Below are positions 56,068-64,000 of a stretch of 64,000 nt of DNA, piece by piece. Position 1 is the first letter of the stretch. Each line of letters begins with the position of its first letter. The stretch covers positions 620,001 to 684,000 of the forward strand of contig OZ243947.1 of assembly GCA_965214375.1 (NCBI GenBank). Direction: 5' to 3'. The stretch comes from Endobugula sp965214375. GTDB lineage: Bacteria; Pseudomonadota; Gammaproteobacteria; Pseudomonadales; Cellvibrionaceae. Both the position numbers and the translations under genes were made by a program. The notes below the pieces were generated by a model. That model searched no databases and was not told the DNA's origin. It saw only the letters and a program-made list of their open reading frames with translations.

Positions 56068-57645
56068 CTACTCCCACTCAATGGTTGCAGGCGGCTTACT
56101 CGAAACATCATAGGCTACACGAGAAATATTCGGTATTTCATTAATAATACGATTAGAGACTTTTTCCAGTAAAGCATAAGGCAAGTGGGCCCAGCGAGCG
56201 GTCATAAAATCGATCGTTTCTACCGCGCGTAAACTCACTACCCATTCATAGCAACGACCATCGCCGACCACACCAACCGATTTAACCGGAAGAAACACGA
56301 CAAAGGCCTGACTGGTTTTATGGTACCAATCTGCATGTCGTAACTCTTCAATAAAAATAGCATCGGCTTCACGTAATACATCTGCATATTCTTTTTTGAC
56401 TTCACCCAGAATACGCACACCCAGGCCAGGCCCTGGAAATGGGTGACGATACACCATATCGTATGGCAAACCTAATTCAAGGCCAATTTTACGGACTTCG
56501 TCTTTAAACAGTTCACGTAGCGGTTCAACCAACTCCATTTTCATATCATCCGGTAAACCACCCACATTATGGTGTGATTTAATCACATGCGCTTTTCCTG
56601 TTTTAGACGCCGCTGATTCAATCACGTCCGGATAAATCGTGCCCTGTGCCAACCAGTTAATACCATCAAGTTTTGTCGACTCTGCATCGAAAACTTCAAT
56701 AAAGATATTACCAATAACTTTACGTTTTTGTTCAGGATCACTGACACCTGCCAGCTGACTTAAGAATAGCTCTTCAGCATCAGCACGAATAACTTTGACG
56801 CCCATATTCTTAGCAAACATTTCCATAACTTGATCGCCTTCGTTTTTACGAAGCAGACCGTTATCGACAAAAACACACGTTAACTGGTCACCAATCGCTT
56901 TATGTAGCAACGCAGCAACTACCGATGAATCCACACCACCAGATAAACCTAACAATACCTGATCAGAACCTACTTGTTCGCGAACACGTTCAATGGCATC
57001 TTCAACAATGTTTGCCGGTGTCCACAAACCATCACATTGACAAATAGTTAAGACAAACTTTTCAAAGAGTGGTTTGCCCTGCAAAGTGTGCGTTACCTCA
57101 GGGTGAAATTGAATGCCATACAAATGCTTCTCTGTATTGGCAATGCCTGCAATAGGACAAGAAGCCGTTGAAGCAGTTAATTCAAAACCATCAGGTATTG
57201 AAGTCACCTTATCTCCATGACTCATCCACACATCCAACAATGCCTGGTCTTGAGAATTTGCTGCATTCTGTAAACCTGACAGTAAGCCACCCTCACCTTC
57301 TACCGCCATTTGTGCATAACCAAATTCACGAAGGTCTGAGGTAGACACTTCACCACCTAACTGTTGTGCCATAGTTTGCATGCCATAACAAATTCCCAGC
57401 ACAGGCAAACCTAATTCAAAAATCCCTTCTGGTGCACGCGGGGATTCACCTTCCGTGACCGACTCCGGGCCACCGGAAAGAATAATGCCGTTCGGCTTGA
57501 AGTCTTTTATCTCGTCAAGTGAGATATCAAACGCACGAATTTCCGAAAACACACCAATCTCACGTACACGACGTGCAATCAACTGCGTGTACTGAGACCC
57601 GAAATCCAATATTAAAATGCGTTGTGAATGAATATCTTGCAACAT
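56068..57645 (-). CDS. guaA: GMP synthase (glutamine-hydrolysing)
   Basis: The 525-residue enzyme has an N-terminal class I glutamine amidotransferase (nucleophile Cys in PVLGICYGMQTM, His/Glu in GIQFHPEVTHT) and an ATP-pyrophosphatase domain with the P-loop LLGLSGGVDSSVVAALL, ending NISRVAYDVSSKPPATIEWE. It converts XMP to GMP. It is intact, although the 3' end hosts element A. It lies downstream of guaB' in the usual guaBA order with a hairpin repeat in between. Confidence 0.97.
   Translation of the reverse strand: MLQDIHSQRILILDFGSQYTQLIARRVREIGVFSEIRAFDISLDEIKDFKPNGIILSGGPESVTEGESPRAPEGIFELGLPVLGICYGMQTMAQQLGGEVSTSDLREFGYAQMAVEGEGGLLSGLQNAANSQDQALLDVWMSHGDKVTSIPDGFELTASTASCPIAGIANTEKHLYGIQFHPEVTHTLQGKPLFEKFVLTICQCDGLWTPANIVEDAIERVREQVGSDQVLLGLSGGVDSSVVAALLHKAIGDQLTCVFVDNGLLRKNEGDQVMEMFAKNMGVKVIRADAEELFLSQLAGVSDPEQKRKVIGNIFIEVFDAESTKLDGINWLAQGTIYPDVIESAASKTGKAHVIKSHHNVGGLPDDMKMELVEPLRELFKDEVRKIGLELGLPYDMVYRHPFPGPGLGVRILGEVKKEYADVLREADAIFIEELRHADWYHKTSQAFVVFLPVKSVGVVGDGRCYEWVVSLRAVETIDFMTARWAHLPYALLEKVSNRIINEIPNISRVAYDVSSKPPATIEWE
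56070..56083 (-). repeat. guaA 3' end, attachment site copy 3 (resident)
   Basis: The last codons of guaA (ATT GAG TGG GAG TAG) form the sequence that recurs at 48,832 and 40,378. It is the likely target of the integrases beside each site. Confidence 0.65.
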
Positions 57646-57693
57646 ATAGTCTTCTCTAAAAGTAACTGCGATATATCAAAGAGAGGCAATATT

Positions 57694-57768
57694 GAGTATT
57701 TCAAACCGTTGGAGGCATGGATGCCGGAAACGAGCTACAGGGATGTATTTATGCGTGTTTGAAATACT
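57694..57768. repeat. Dispersed intergenic hairpin repeat, copy 4
   Basis: Outer arms GAGTATTTCAAAC and GTTTGAAATACT surround GGAGGCATGGATGCCGG and CGAGCTACAGGGATGTATTT then ATGCGTG. It lies between guaB' and guaA and matches copy 2 in reverse orientation. Confidence 0.8.
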
Positions 57769-57797
57769 AAATAGGCCTATCAGATAAATTGGATTAA

Positions 57798-58556
57798 TTA
57801 GCGAATAGGATAATTAGGCGCTTCTTTAGTAATCTGCACATCATGCACATGACTCTCTCCCATACCCGCAGAGGTGACACGGACAAATTGCGGTTGCGTA
57901 CGCATAGTATCAATATCACCAGAGCCGGTGTAGCCCATTGCAGAACGTAGACCACCCATGAGTTGATGGACAATAGCCGACAGCGGGCCTTTATAAGGAA
58001 CACGACCTTCAATCCCCTCAGGCACCAGTTTTTCAACGGCACTACCATCTTGGAAATAACGATCTGACGAGCCTTGCGTTTTCGACATTGCGCCCAAGGA
58101 ACCCATACCGCGGTAGGATTTATACGTGCGTCCCTGATACAGCTCCACTTCGCCAGGAGCTTCTTCAGTGCCCGCAAACATGGAGCCCATCATCACACAA
58201 CTGGCACCCGCGACAATCGCTTTGGCAACATCCCCTGAAAAACGAATACCACCATCAGCAATCACGGTAATACCCGTGTCTTTTAAGGCTTCAGCAACAT
58301 TGGCAACCGCTGCAATCTGCGGTACGCCAACACCACTCACAATACGTGTCGTACATATGGATCCAGGACCTATGCCCACTTTAACCGCATCAGCCCCGGC
58401 TTCCTGGAGTGCTCTAGCGGCATCAGCTGTGGCAATATTACCGCCTATCACCTGAACATCCGGGTATTCCTGTTTAATCTTGCGCACACGCTCAATCACA
58501 TTCTTTGAATGCCCATGCGCAGTATCAACGACTAGCACGTCAACACCCGCAGCGAT
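57798..58556 (-). pseudogene. guaB: 3' half of guaB (IMP dehydrogenase), cut by an inserted element
   Basis: The frame from about 58556 reads IAAGVDVLVVDTAHGHSKNV, then GGNIATADAARAL, the catalytic loop KVGIGPGSICTTRIVSGVG with its active-site Cys, GGIRFSGDVAKAIVAGASCV and the C-terminal SHVHDVQITKEAPNYPIR. These are the last 250 residues of a normally 485-490-residue protein. The upstream sequence is unrelated mobile DNA from about 58,557. The N-terminal half and both CBS domains are missing from the window. They may lie beyond 64 kb, on the other side of the element. Without rejoining, this fragment cannot make a working enzyme. Confidence 0.92.
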
Positions 58557-58978
58557 TTATGCTCCAAACCTATCGGCTTATCGAGATCAAAAATAGCCTC
58601 ATATTCATCCAAACGGGTATAAGCAACAAACTTATTGACCACCCCCTCGCAACACTTACACAAAGCTGTTAAGCGGCCTTTTGTCGATGACATTGGTATA
58701 TACTCAACAAAATTTTCAGCGGGCTTAACAGGCTTTTTACAACGCACACAATAAAACTCATTTTTCTTACATTTTCGCTTGCTGGATTGTCGGCGAGCCT
58801 GTAAAAAGGCTTTAGCCTCCACCCCCAAAACCAAAAAAGGCCGCTGTTCTTTTAGGCAAGGCAATCCATCTTTTACCCATTGCGCAACGGTATTTTTATG
58901 AATGCCAAAAACTTCAGCTAACTCTTCATAGGTGTAATTGCGATGAATCTTGACCAGATTAGGATTGTAATTAGCCAT
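58532..58978 (-). CDS. HTH and zinc-ribbon protein at the element C edge
   Basis: From ATG 58978 the 148-residue protein starts MANYNPNLVKIHRNYTYEEL with an HTH (LAEVFGIHKNTVAQWVKDGL), then a four-Cys zinc-ribbon (YCVRCKKP and LCKCCEG). The last few codons run across the junction into guaB sequence, so its original end may have been elsewhere. It overlaps the AlpA-like gene by eight bases and is translationally coupled to it. Confidence 0.7.
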   Translation of the reverse strand: MANYNPNLVKIHRNYTYEELAEVFGIHKNTVAQWVKDGLPCLKEQRPFLVLGVEAKAFLQARRQSSKRKCKKNEFYCVRCKKPVKPAENFVEYIPMSSTKGRLTALCKCCEGVVNKFVAYTRLDEYEAIFDLDKPIGLEHKSLRVLTC

Positions 58979-59171
58979 GATCGTTAATACGGCCTTCCTC
59001 AATTTTGGTAACAATCCATTCATCAACTTCGCATTCAAGCCAACCTACTGCACGGCCACCTAATGAAACCGATTCTGGAAACTCACCATTAGTCATACGC
59101 AAATAAATACTGCTACGGGATAAGCCTGTGCGTTTTATCACTTGTGGAAGTCGTAAAATAATATGTGTCAT
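58971..59171 (-). CDS. AlpA-family excisionase/regulator
   Basis: The 66-residue protein MTHIILRLPQVIKRTGLSRS then SIYLRMTNGEFPESVSLGGR and AVGWLECEVDEWI matches the AlpA/MerR-like winged HTH family of P4-type islands, which control integrase genes and excision. It is followed at once by the HTH/zinc-ribbon gene. Confidence 0.92.
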   Translation of the reverse strand: MTHIILRLPQVIKRTGLSRSSIYLRMTNGEFPESVSLGGRAVGWLECEVDEWIVTKIEEGRINDHG

Positions 59172-59386
59172 TGTGAAACCTCTTTAGTGTTACTAGGAAA
59201 GAGATCACAAAGTAGTTGTGCGGATTGGGCGATAAAACCTTTAGGAATTACCCGAAAAGGGCAATGGATAACTAAAAAACAAGGGGTTAGTAACAATAGA
59301 AAAATATGAGAATAGACGTAGCTATTAAAAACACCCTTCAATTTCAGGCACTTATTTGGGCGAAAATTTTCCGCCCAACTTTTTGC

Positions 59387-60179
59387 TTATTTCATGTTTT
59401 TTCTTATAGTCTCTGAACTTTTACCTTGTGCAATAGGCAGTTTGGCTATTTGCTGCGAATGCCATGTATCCGATTTTTTGGGGTGTTTTTTGAGCGATGC
59501 AAGGTAAGCATCTTTCCAATCTTGATACATGGCTTGGGTGGCTTGTTTTCGGGCTTCTCGCTTATCAATATTAGGGGCGTGATTTTTTGCGTTTCGGGTA
59601 GGCTTATTTAGCAACTCATCAATGCCTTCACGGTCTATGGTTAGCTCGTTATTGTGTATATACAGCACATCACCCACAGCGGTAGCGTGTTGGTTAATCA
59701 CTATAGATAGCGGGCTAACCATCAATGATACCCAACGCCGCCCACTCTTACTTTTTAACATGCCTAATTTATAGCTAGAACCATTTTTTTCAGCTTGCGG
59801 CTCACCCTCCAAACCCAACAAATTCATAACGACCATAGCAAAGTGCTTAGGGCTAGTTTTCCATTGCCTCAATCGCTCCAGTGGTACGCTAATTCGCCCC
59901 ATCTCATTTTGTTTATCTATGTGGTCGCACACAATAAAGGCTCGTTTTTTATCGTCGGTAGACTCTACAGGCATAAAACAACGGTGTTCACAGCCTTGGC
60001 ACTCTAATGACTGGGCATCATTGCTGTTACTTAGTAGCTTCACCCCCCACAAATAGCGCGACTGCGCCATTTTGCCATTGCATGACCTCATCCCAACCAA
60101 TAGTAATAAGCTTGCCAGAGGCGTTGATATGCGCGATTAAGGCCGTTAATGCCCGCGATGGTGACAAAGGCTCGCTCAT
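59387..60179 (-). pseudogene. Unknown element-C protein with a G-tract frameshift
   Basis: ATG 60179, five bases after the stop of the gene upstream, reads MSEPLSPSRALTALIAHINA and WDEVMQWQNGAVALFV, then enters a run of six G (60,043-60,048) and stops after ATK. With five G the frame continues VKLLSNSNDAQSLECQGCEH, a Cys-rich motif, and 200 further residues to the stop at 59387. I therefore read one protein of about 263 residues that is out of frame because of one extra G. Function unknown. Confidence 0.65.
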
Positions 60180-60183
60180 ACAG

Positions 60184-61350
60184 CTATACCTTCACAGAGG
60201 CAGGCTCAAGGCCAGAACGGGCGAGCATTTCTCGTATTTTTAAATCGTTACCGTCATAATGCAACGCACACGAATTGGGGTAGGTAATATTAAAGGTTTT
60301 AGTTCTTGCTCGTTGATTACCGACAGGCTCAAAAGTCACTTTTAAAGCCACCTGTGTGACATCATAAGGTGGTAAATGTAACTCATCCAATAAACGATAA
60401 ACCGCATCATTATCTTTGGTGTAATCCGCCTCTACCGTAACTCGCCGCTTACTGCCTTGCTTTAAATTCACGCGCAACCGTGTCACTACCACACTAGCGA
60501 TACCAGAGGTCGGCTCTAGCTTAAATTCAAAACCATCATCCACCACAGGCGCTAGTTCATATACCCGCTTATCAATACCCCCTTGCGGCAAGGTATCAAG
60601 TTTTAAAATATGCTGGGCAAATATCTCTTGTAGTTTAGGAATGGCTTTTGTGTTTTTTGGGGCATAAATATCTAACATGCCCTCATCTTGGCTATACACA
60701 AAAATAATTTCAAAGGCGGGGTGGCGGGCTTTGTTTTCTAATGAGCTACCTACCCACTCAATCGCCGATTGGGCAAAGTCTTCAGGATAGGCAAAAAAGT
60801 ATTCTTTATGATTACGGCGATATGGCTCCACAATACAGTTTTTACCTCGCCCCTCTTTGCGGTAAAAGAAATCACTCAAGGCGTTTGCCAGATCATCAAT
60901 ATCACTTTCTTCTACGTGTGGGGGTGTATGGGGTAAGTCATTGCGCTTTTTCCAATAACTCGCGCTGACATTATCCGCATGTAAAAACCGTGCTGCACCT
61001 TGCCAATAATTGCGCTTATTCAAAAACGCATAACACGCCTTGGCATGAAAACCCTCTATAGTCGCTATGGCCTCAATAAAATCATCATCCCCATGAAACC
61101 GCGCTTCATCCACTAAGGCGTTAATACCCCCTTCACAAGCCAAGGCATTTATCCCTTGAAAATCGGCTTCTATATCGGCTTTTAGAGTATCGTCTAATTG
61201 GTTGATAATACCTTGCAAAGCATCACTATCGTTTTCTTAAAGCGCATTAATATCAGTATCCACATCAATACCATTGGATTCAAAGTACAGTGCTAGATAG
61301 TGGTTAGGGGTTTGTCTAAAAAATTGTCGGTTTGAGTATTGTGATGCCAT
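60184..61350 (-). pseudogene. Unknown element-C protein with an in-frame TAA
   Basis: From ATG 61350 the frame reads MASQYSNRQFFRQTPNHYLA and DVDTDINAL, then TAA at 61237-61239, then ENDSDALQGIINQLDDTLKA and a further 340 residues to 60184. Full length 388 residues. It has no recognised domain; segments such as GRGKNCIVEPYRRNHKEYFF are basic. The stop precedes a Glu and suits Glu or Gln. It is divergent from the restriction-modification gene and upstream of 59387, so it may belong to the same defence module. Confidence 0.68.
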
Positions 61351-61510
61351 TATCTTTCCTTTTACAAAGTTCCTTCAACATTAAACGGCAACGTGTAGGA
61401 CGTAGTAGTATTAATTGCTATATCATAGGCAGATATATGGGATAAAAATAATATATCAACCCTTTTAACTGTATAAAAAAACAGTTCTGCACAAAGGAGC
61501 ACTTTTTAGC
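61351..61510. promoter_or_regulatory. Divergent promoter region of element C
   Basis: About 160 bp between the leftward gene start (61350) and the restriction-modification start (61511). It is AT-rich; no box can be fixed. Confidence 0.4.
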
Positions 61511-64000
61511 ATGAATCTGAGCCAATACTTCGAATCAGTCAATAAACACTACCAATAAGGCCATGCCACTGAACATACCTATCGAGGGGATTTTGCCGAG
61601 CTGGTAAAAGGGTTAGTGCCCAATGTACACATCACCAATGAACCCAGTAACGTCACTGATTGCGGTAACCCTGATTACGTCATTACCCGCAAAAACATCC
61701 CCATTAGTTTTATTGAAGCCAAAGACTTAGGCAAAGACCTCAACAGCAAACAATATGCTGAACAGTTTGGGCGTTACCGCAAAGCACTGGATAACCTAAT
61801 TATCACCGATTATATCCACTTTCAGTTTTTTCAAAATGGCTCAAAAGTCCACGAAATTCGCATTGCTGAAATAGCCGATGGGCAAGTAAAGCCCCTAGCA
61901 GAAAACTTTGCCCGATTTTCCAACTTGATCAATGACTTTTGTACCTTTATTGCACAAACCATCAAATCCCCCAAAACCCTAGCCGAGATGATGGCAGCCA
62001 AGGCAAGGCAAGGCAAGGCAAGGCAAGGCAAGGCTACTGGAAAATATACTCGAAAACGCCATTACCTCTGATGAACAGCATGAAGACAATACTGCCCTAA
62101 AACAACAATACGAAACCTTTAAAAGTATTCTAATACACGACCTCAGCCCGCAAGGCTTTGCGGATATTTACGCACAAACACTGGCCTATGGCATGTTTGC
62201 CGCCCGCCTGCACGATAAAACCCTTGATACCTTTAGCCGCCAAGAAGCCGCCGAGCTGATCCCCAAAAGTAACCCCTTTTTACGCAACTTGTTTAGCCAT
62301 GTGGCAGGAGTCGATATTGATGAACGTATCGAAACTACCGTAGACAACCTTGCCGATGTATTTAGAGCCACTAACGTCGAAGCATTACTACAAAACTTTG
62401 GTAAAACCACACAAACCCAAGACCAGATTATCCACTTTTATGAAACTTTCCTAGCAGAATACGACCCCAAACTACGTAAAGCCCGTGGTGTATGGTACAC
62501 CCCCGCGCCTGTGGTGGATTTTATGGTGCGTGGCGTGGATGACATCCTCAAAACCGAATTTGGCCTAGCCGATGGCTTAGCAGATACCAGTAAAACCACC
62601 ATTGACGTTGAGGTACAGGGCACCGCAGTTGCCAAGGGGAAATCCAAAGGTAAACGGCTCACGCAAAGCAAAGAGGTACACAAAGTTCAAATACTCGATC
62701 CCGTCACGGGTACAGGCACCTTTTTGGCCGAGGTAGTGTAGTTTATCTACCACAAAAAATTTACAGCCATGCAAGGCGCATGGAGTGGCTACGTAGAAGA
62801 ACACCTCATACCGCGATTAAACGGTTTTGAGCTATTGATGGCCTCCTACTCGATGGCACACTTAAAGCTAGATATGCTGCTAAGTGAAACAGGCTACCAA
62901 GCCAAAAAGAACCCGCGTTTTAATATCTTTTTGACCAACTCGCTAGAAGAATATCACCCCGATACGGGCACACTGTTTTCCTCATGGTTAAGCACCGAGG
63001 CCAACGAAGCTAATACCGTTAAACGCGATACGCCTGTCATGGTGGTCATGGGTAATCCACCCTATAGTGGCGAAAGTGCCAACAAAGGCCAATGGATTAT
63101 GGACTTAATGGAGGACTACAAAAAAGAACCTGAAGGCAGAGAAAAACTCAAAGATAGAAACCCCAAGTGGATTAACGACGATTACGTTAAATTTTTACGC
63201 TACGGTCAACAATTTATTGAAAAAAATGGCGAAGGCGTATTGGCCTATATTAACCCCCACGGCTTTTTAGATAACCCCACCTTTCGCGGCATGCGCTGGC
63301 ACCTGTTAAAAACCTACGACAAAATTTACATCATCGACTTACACGGCAACAGTAAGAAGAAAGAAGTCTCACCCGATGGTTCTCCTGATAAAAATGTGTT
63401 TGATATTCAACAAGGGGTATCTATCAACTTCTTTGTCAAAACAGGGCAAAAGAAAACCAATGAACTGGCACAAGTGTTTCACTATGACCTATACGGTTCG
63501 AGAGAGTCTAAATATCAATTTTTACAAGAGAACACGCTAACTCAAACACCGTTTGAAAAACTACCCAACGTAGCACCGATGTATTTTATAGTGAAAAAAG
63601 ATTTTGCGTTACAGGAAAAATACGATAATGGTTTTAAGGTTAATGAGCTATTTACGATTAATAATGTAGGCATGGTCACTGCACGTGATGGCTTTACAAT
63701 ACATCCATCGAAAGAGTCAGTACAAACAACAATCGACACTTTCTTAAACATGGATGACGAAGCCGCTCGCAATCACTTCCAACTTGGAAAGGATGTAAGA
63801 GATTGGCAAGTTAATTATGCCCGCAAAGATTTATTGGCTCACTACCCAGATAAAGGTTGTTTTACAAAAGTGGCTTATCGGCCTTTTGATACAAGATGGA
63901 CATTTTTTACAGGCAAGTCTAAAGGGTTTCACTGCTATCCCCGAGCCGAAGTGATGCAACACTTTTTAAGAGGTGAGAATGTGGGGTTGCTTGTACCTAA
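61511..64000 (+). pseudogene. Type IIG restriction-modification enzyme, phase-off and interrupted, 3' end outside the window
   Basis: ATG 61511 reads MNLSQYFESVNKHYQ, TAA (61556-61558), GHATEHTYRGDFAELVKGLV, a PD-(D/E)xK nuclease (GNPDYVITRKNIPISFIEAK), then (AAGGC)7 at 62000 shifts the frame. With 2, 5 or 8 units it continues LLENILENAITSDEQH, a helical region, WYTPAPVVDFMV, methyltransferase motif I in DPVTGTGTFLAEVV, TAG (62739-62741), FIYHKKF and motif IV NPPY in VMGNPPYSGES. The frame is then open to 64000. Fused nuclease and N6-adenine methyltransferase is the Type IIG layout. It carries one repeat-driven shift and two stops. Confidence 0.82.
62000..62034 (+). repeat. (AAGGC)7 pentanucleotide tract in the restriction-modification gene
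   Basis: Seven head-to-tail AAGGC units follow the nuclease domain. Each unit changes the frame by two bases; 5 or 8 units join the nuclease and methyltransferase parts, 7 does not. Confidence 0.96.

Larger units (their letters stand above)
48832..56083. mobile_element. Element A: guaA-targeting integrative element
   Basis: It is bounded by guaA-end-like sites and has its integrase directly next to guaA. The cargo is a minus-strand operon with an H-NS-like peptide, a sugar cytidylyltransferase and a GIY-YIG protein, plus DUF6641- and DUF6626-like genes, a second short recombinase and an unknown gene. The 3' end of guaA itself is intact. Confidence 0.62.
58557..64000. mobile_element. Element C, inserted in guaB
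   Basis: Starts inside guaB and runs past the end of the window. It carries an AlpA-type regulator, an HTH/zinc-ribbon protein, two unknown proteins and a Type IIG restriction-modification gene, a content typical of P4-like islands. No integrase is seen in the part available. Confidence 0.7.

Noticed and set aside
61981..62034. CRISPR-like array
   Set aside because: The repeat is a 5-bp head-to-tail tract without spacers; no other array-like pattern or cas gene is present.

Overview
The window is a piece of a moderately AT-rich gammaproteobacterial chromosome (about 40-45% GC by eye). The core gene set (CysB, YajC, Bcp, Mdh, dimeric dUTPase, TatD, HolB, RluA, GdhA, FolD, RsuA, RsmC-type methyltransferase, B12-dependent MetH, GuaA) points to a free-living or recently host-associated marine-type gammaproteobacterium. 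A Thiotrichales or Piscirickettsiaceae relative such as Cycloclasticus or Methylophaga is a guess, not something the sequence proves. There is no rRNA operon and no CRISPR array. Seven tRNA genes lie in three clusters: Asp-Val, His-Arg-Pro and Cys-Leu.

Layout. 1-13.8 kb is ordinary core: thrH end, cysB facing a TSUP permease, UspA, 5'-nucleotidase, yajC, bcp, mdh, dUTPase-tatD-pilZ-holB, rluA, gdhA and an AbrB-family permease. 13.9-21.1 kb is a signal-transduction block: a Cache-PAS-Hpt-ATPase kinase, a CheY-like regulator, a CheX-like protein, a DUF4388-like protein, a Cache-HAMP protein and a PAS histidine kinase. Nearly every gene in it carries a stop or frameshift. 21.1-26.3 kb is again intact core (flavin reductase, tRNAs, folD, rsuA, rsmC-like, a lipoprotein, an M91-like metalloprotease). 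26.3-31.1 kb is the yeaH-spoVR-prkA stationary-phase operon, with all three genes broken. 31.4-36.5 kb holds metH as two adjacent genes and envelope proteins. 36.8-37.4 kb holds a cold-shock gene and tRNA-Cys/tRNA-Leu.

37.4-56.1 kb is mobile DNA. A P4-type integrase sits beside tRNA-Leu. Two elements then appear to lie in tandem at the 3' end of guaA. Three copies of a guaA-end-like sequence, at 40,378, 48,832 and 56,070, read on the minus strand as a short peptide like the GuaA C-terminus followed by a stop. Element B (40.38-48.84 kb) carries a serine recombinase, an HUH-type replication initiator, a putative ribbon-helix-helix protein and several unknown genes. Most of its transcription units start from the same promoter module (TAAACC or TTKACC, 17 bp, -10) built into AACCAAC/GTTGGTT operator-like sequence. 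Element A (48.83-56.08 kb) carries an H-NS-like peptide, a pseudaminate-type cytidylyltransferase, a GIY-YIG protein and two tyrosine recombinases. After intact guaA, guaB is cut in its middle at about 58,555 by another element. That element has AlpA, two unknown proteins and a Type IIG restriction-modification gene, and it runs off the end of the window.

Two patterns stand out. First, about 24 kb of core genes contain no visible lesion, whereas signalling genes, the prkA operon and the mobile genes contain about 16 in-frame stops plus many frameshifts. Where the lost residue can be inferred it is usually glutamate (GAA/GAG to TAA/TAG). Second, several mobile genes are thrown out of frame by short tandem repeats whose unit length is not a multiple of three: (AAGGC)7 in the restriction-modification gene, a 14-bp unit x3 in the HUH gene, a 7-bp unit x4 in another gene, and a G6 run. 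These look like phase-variation or slippage switches, all currently in the off frame.
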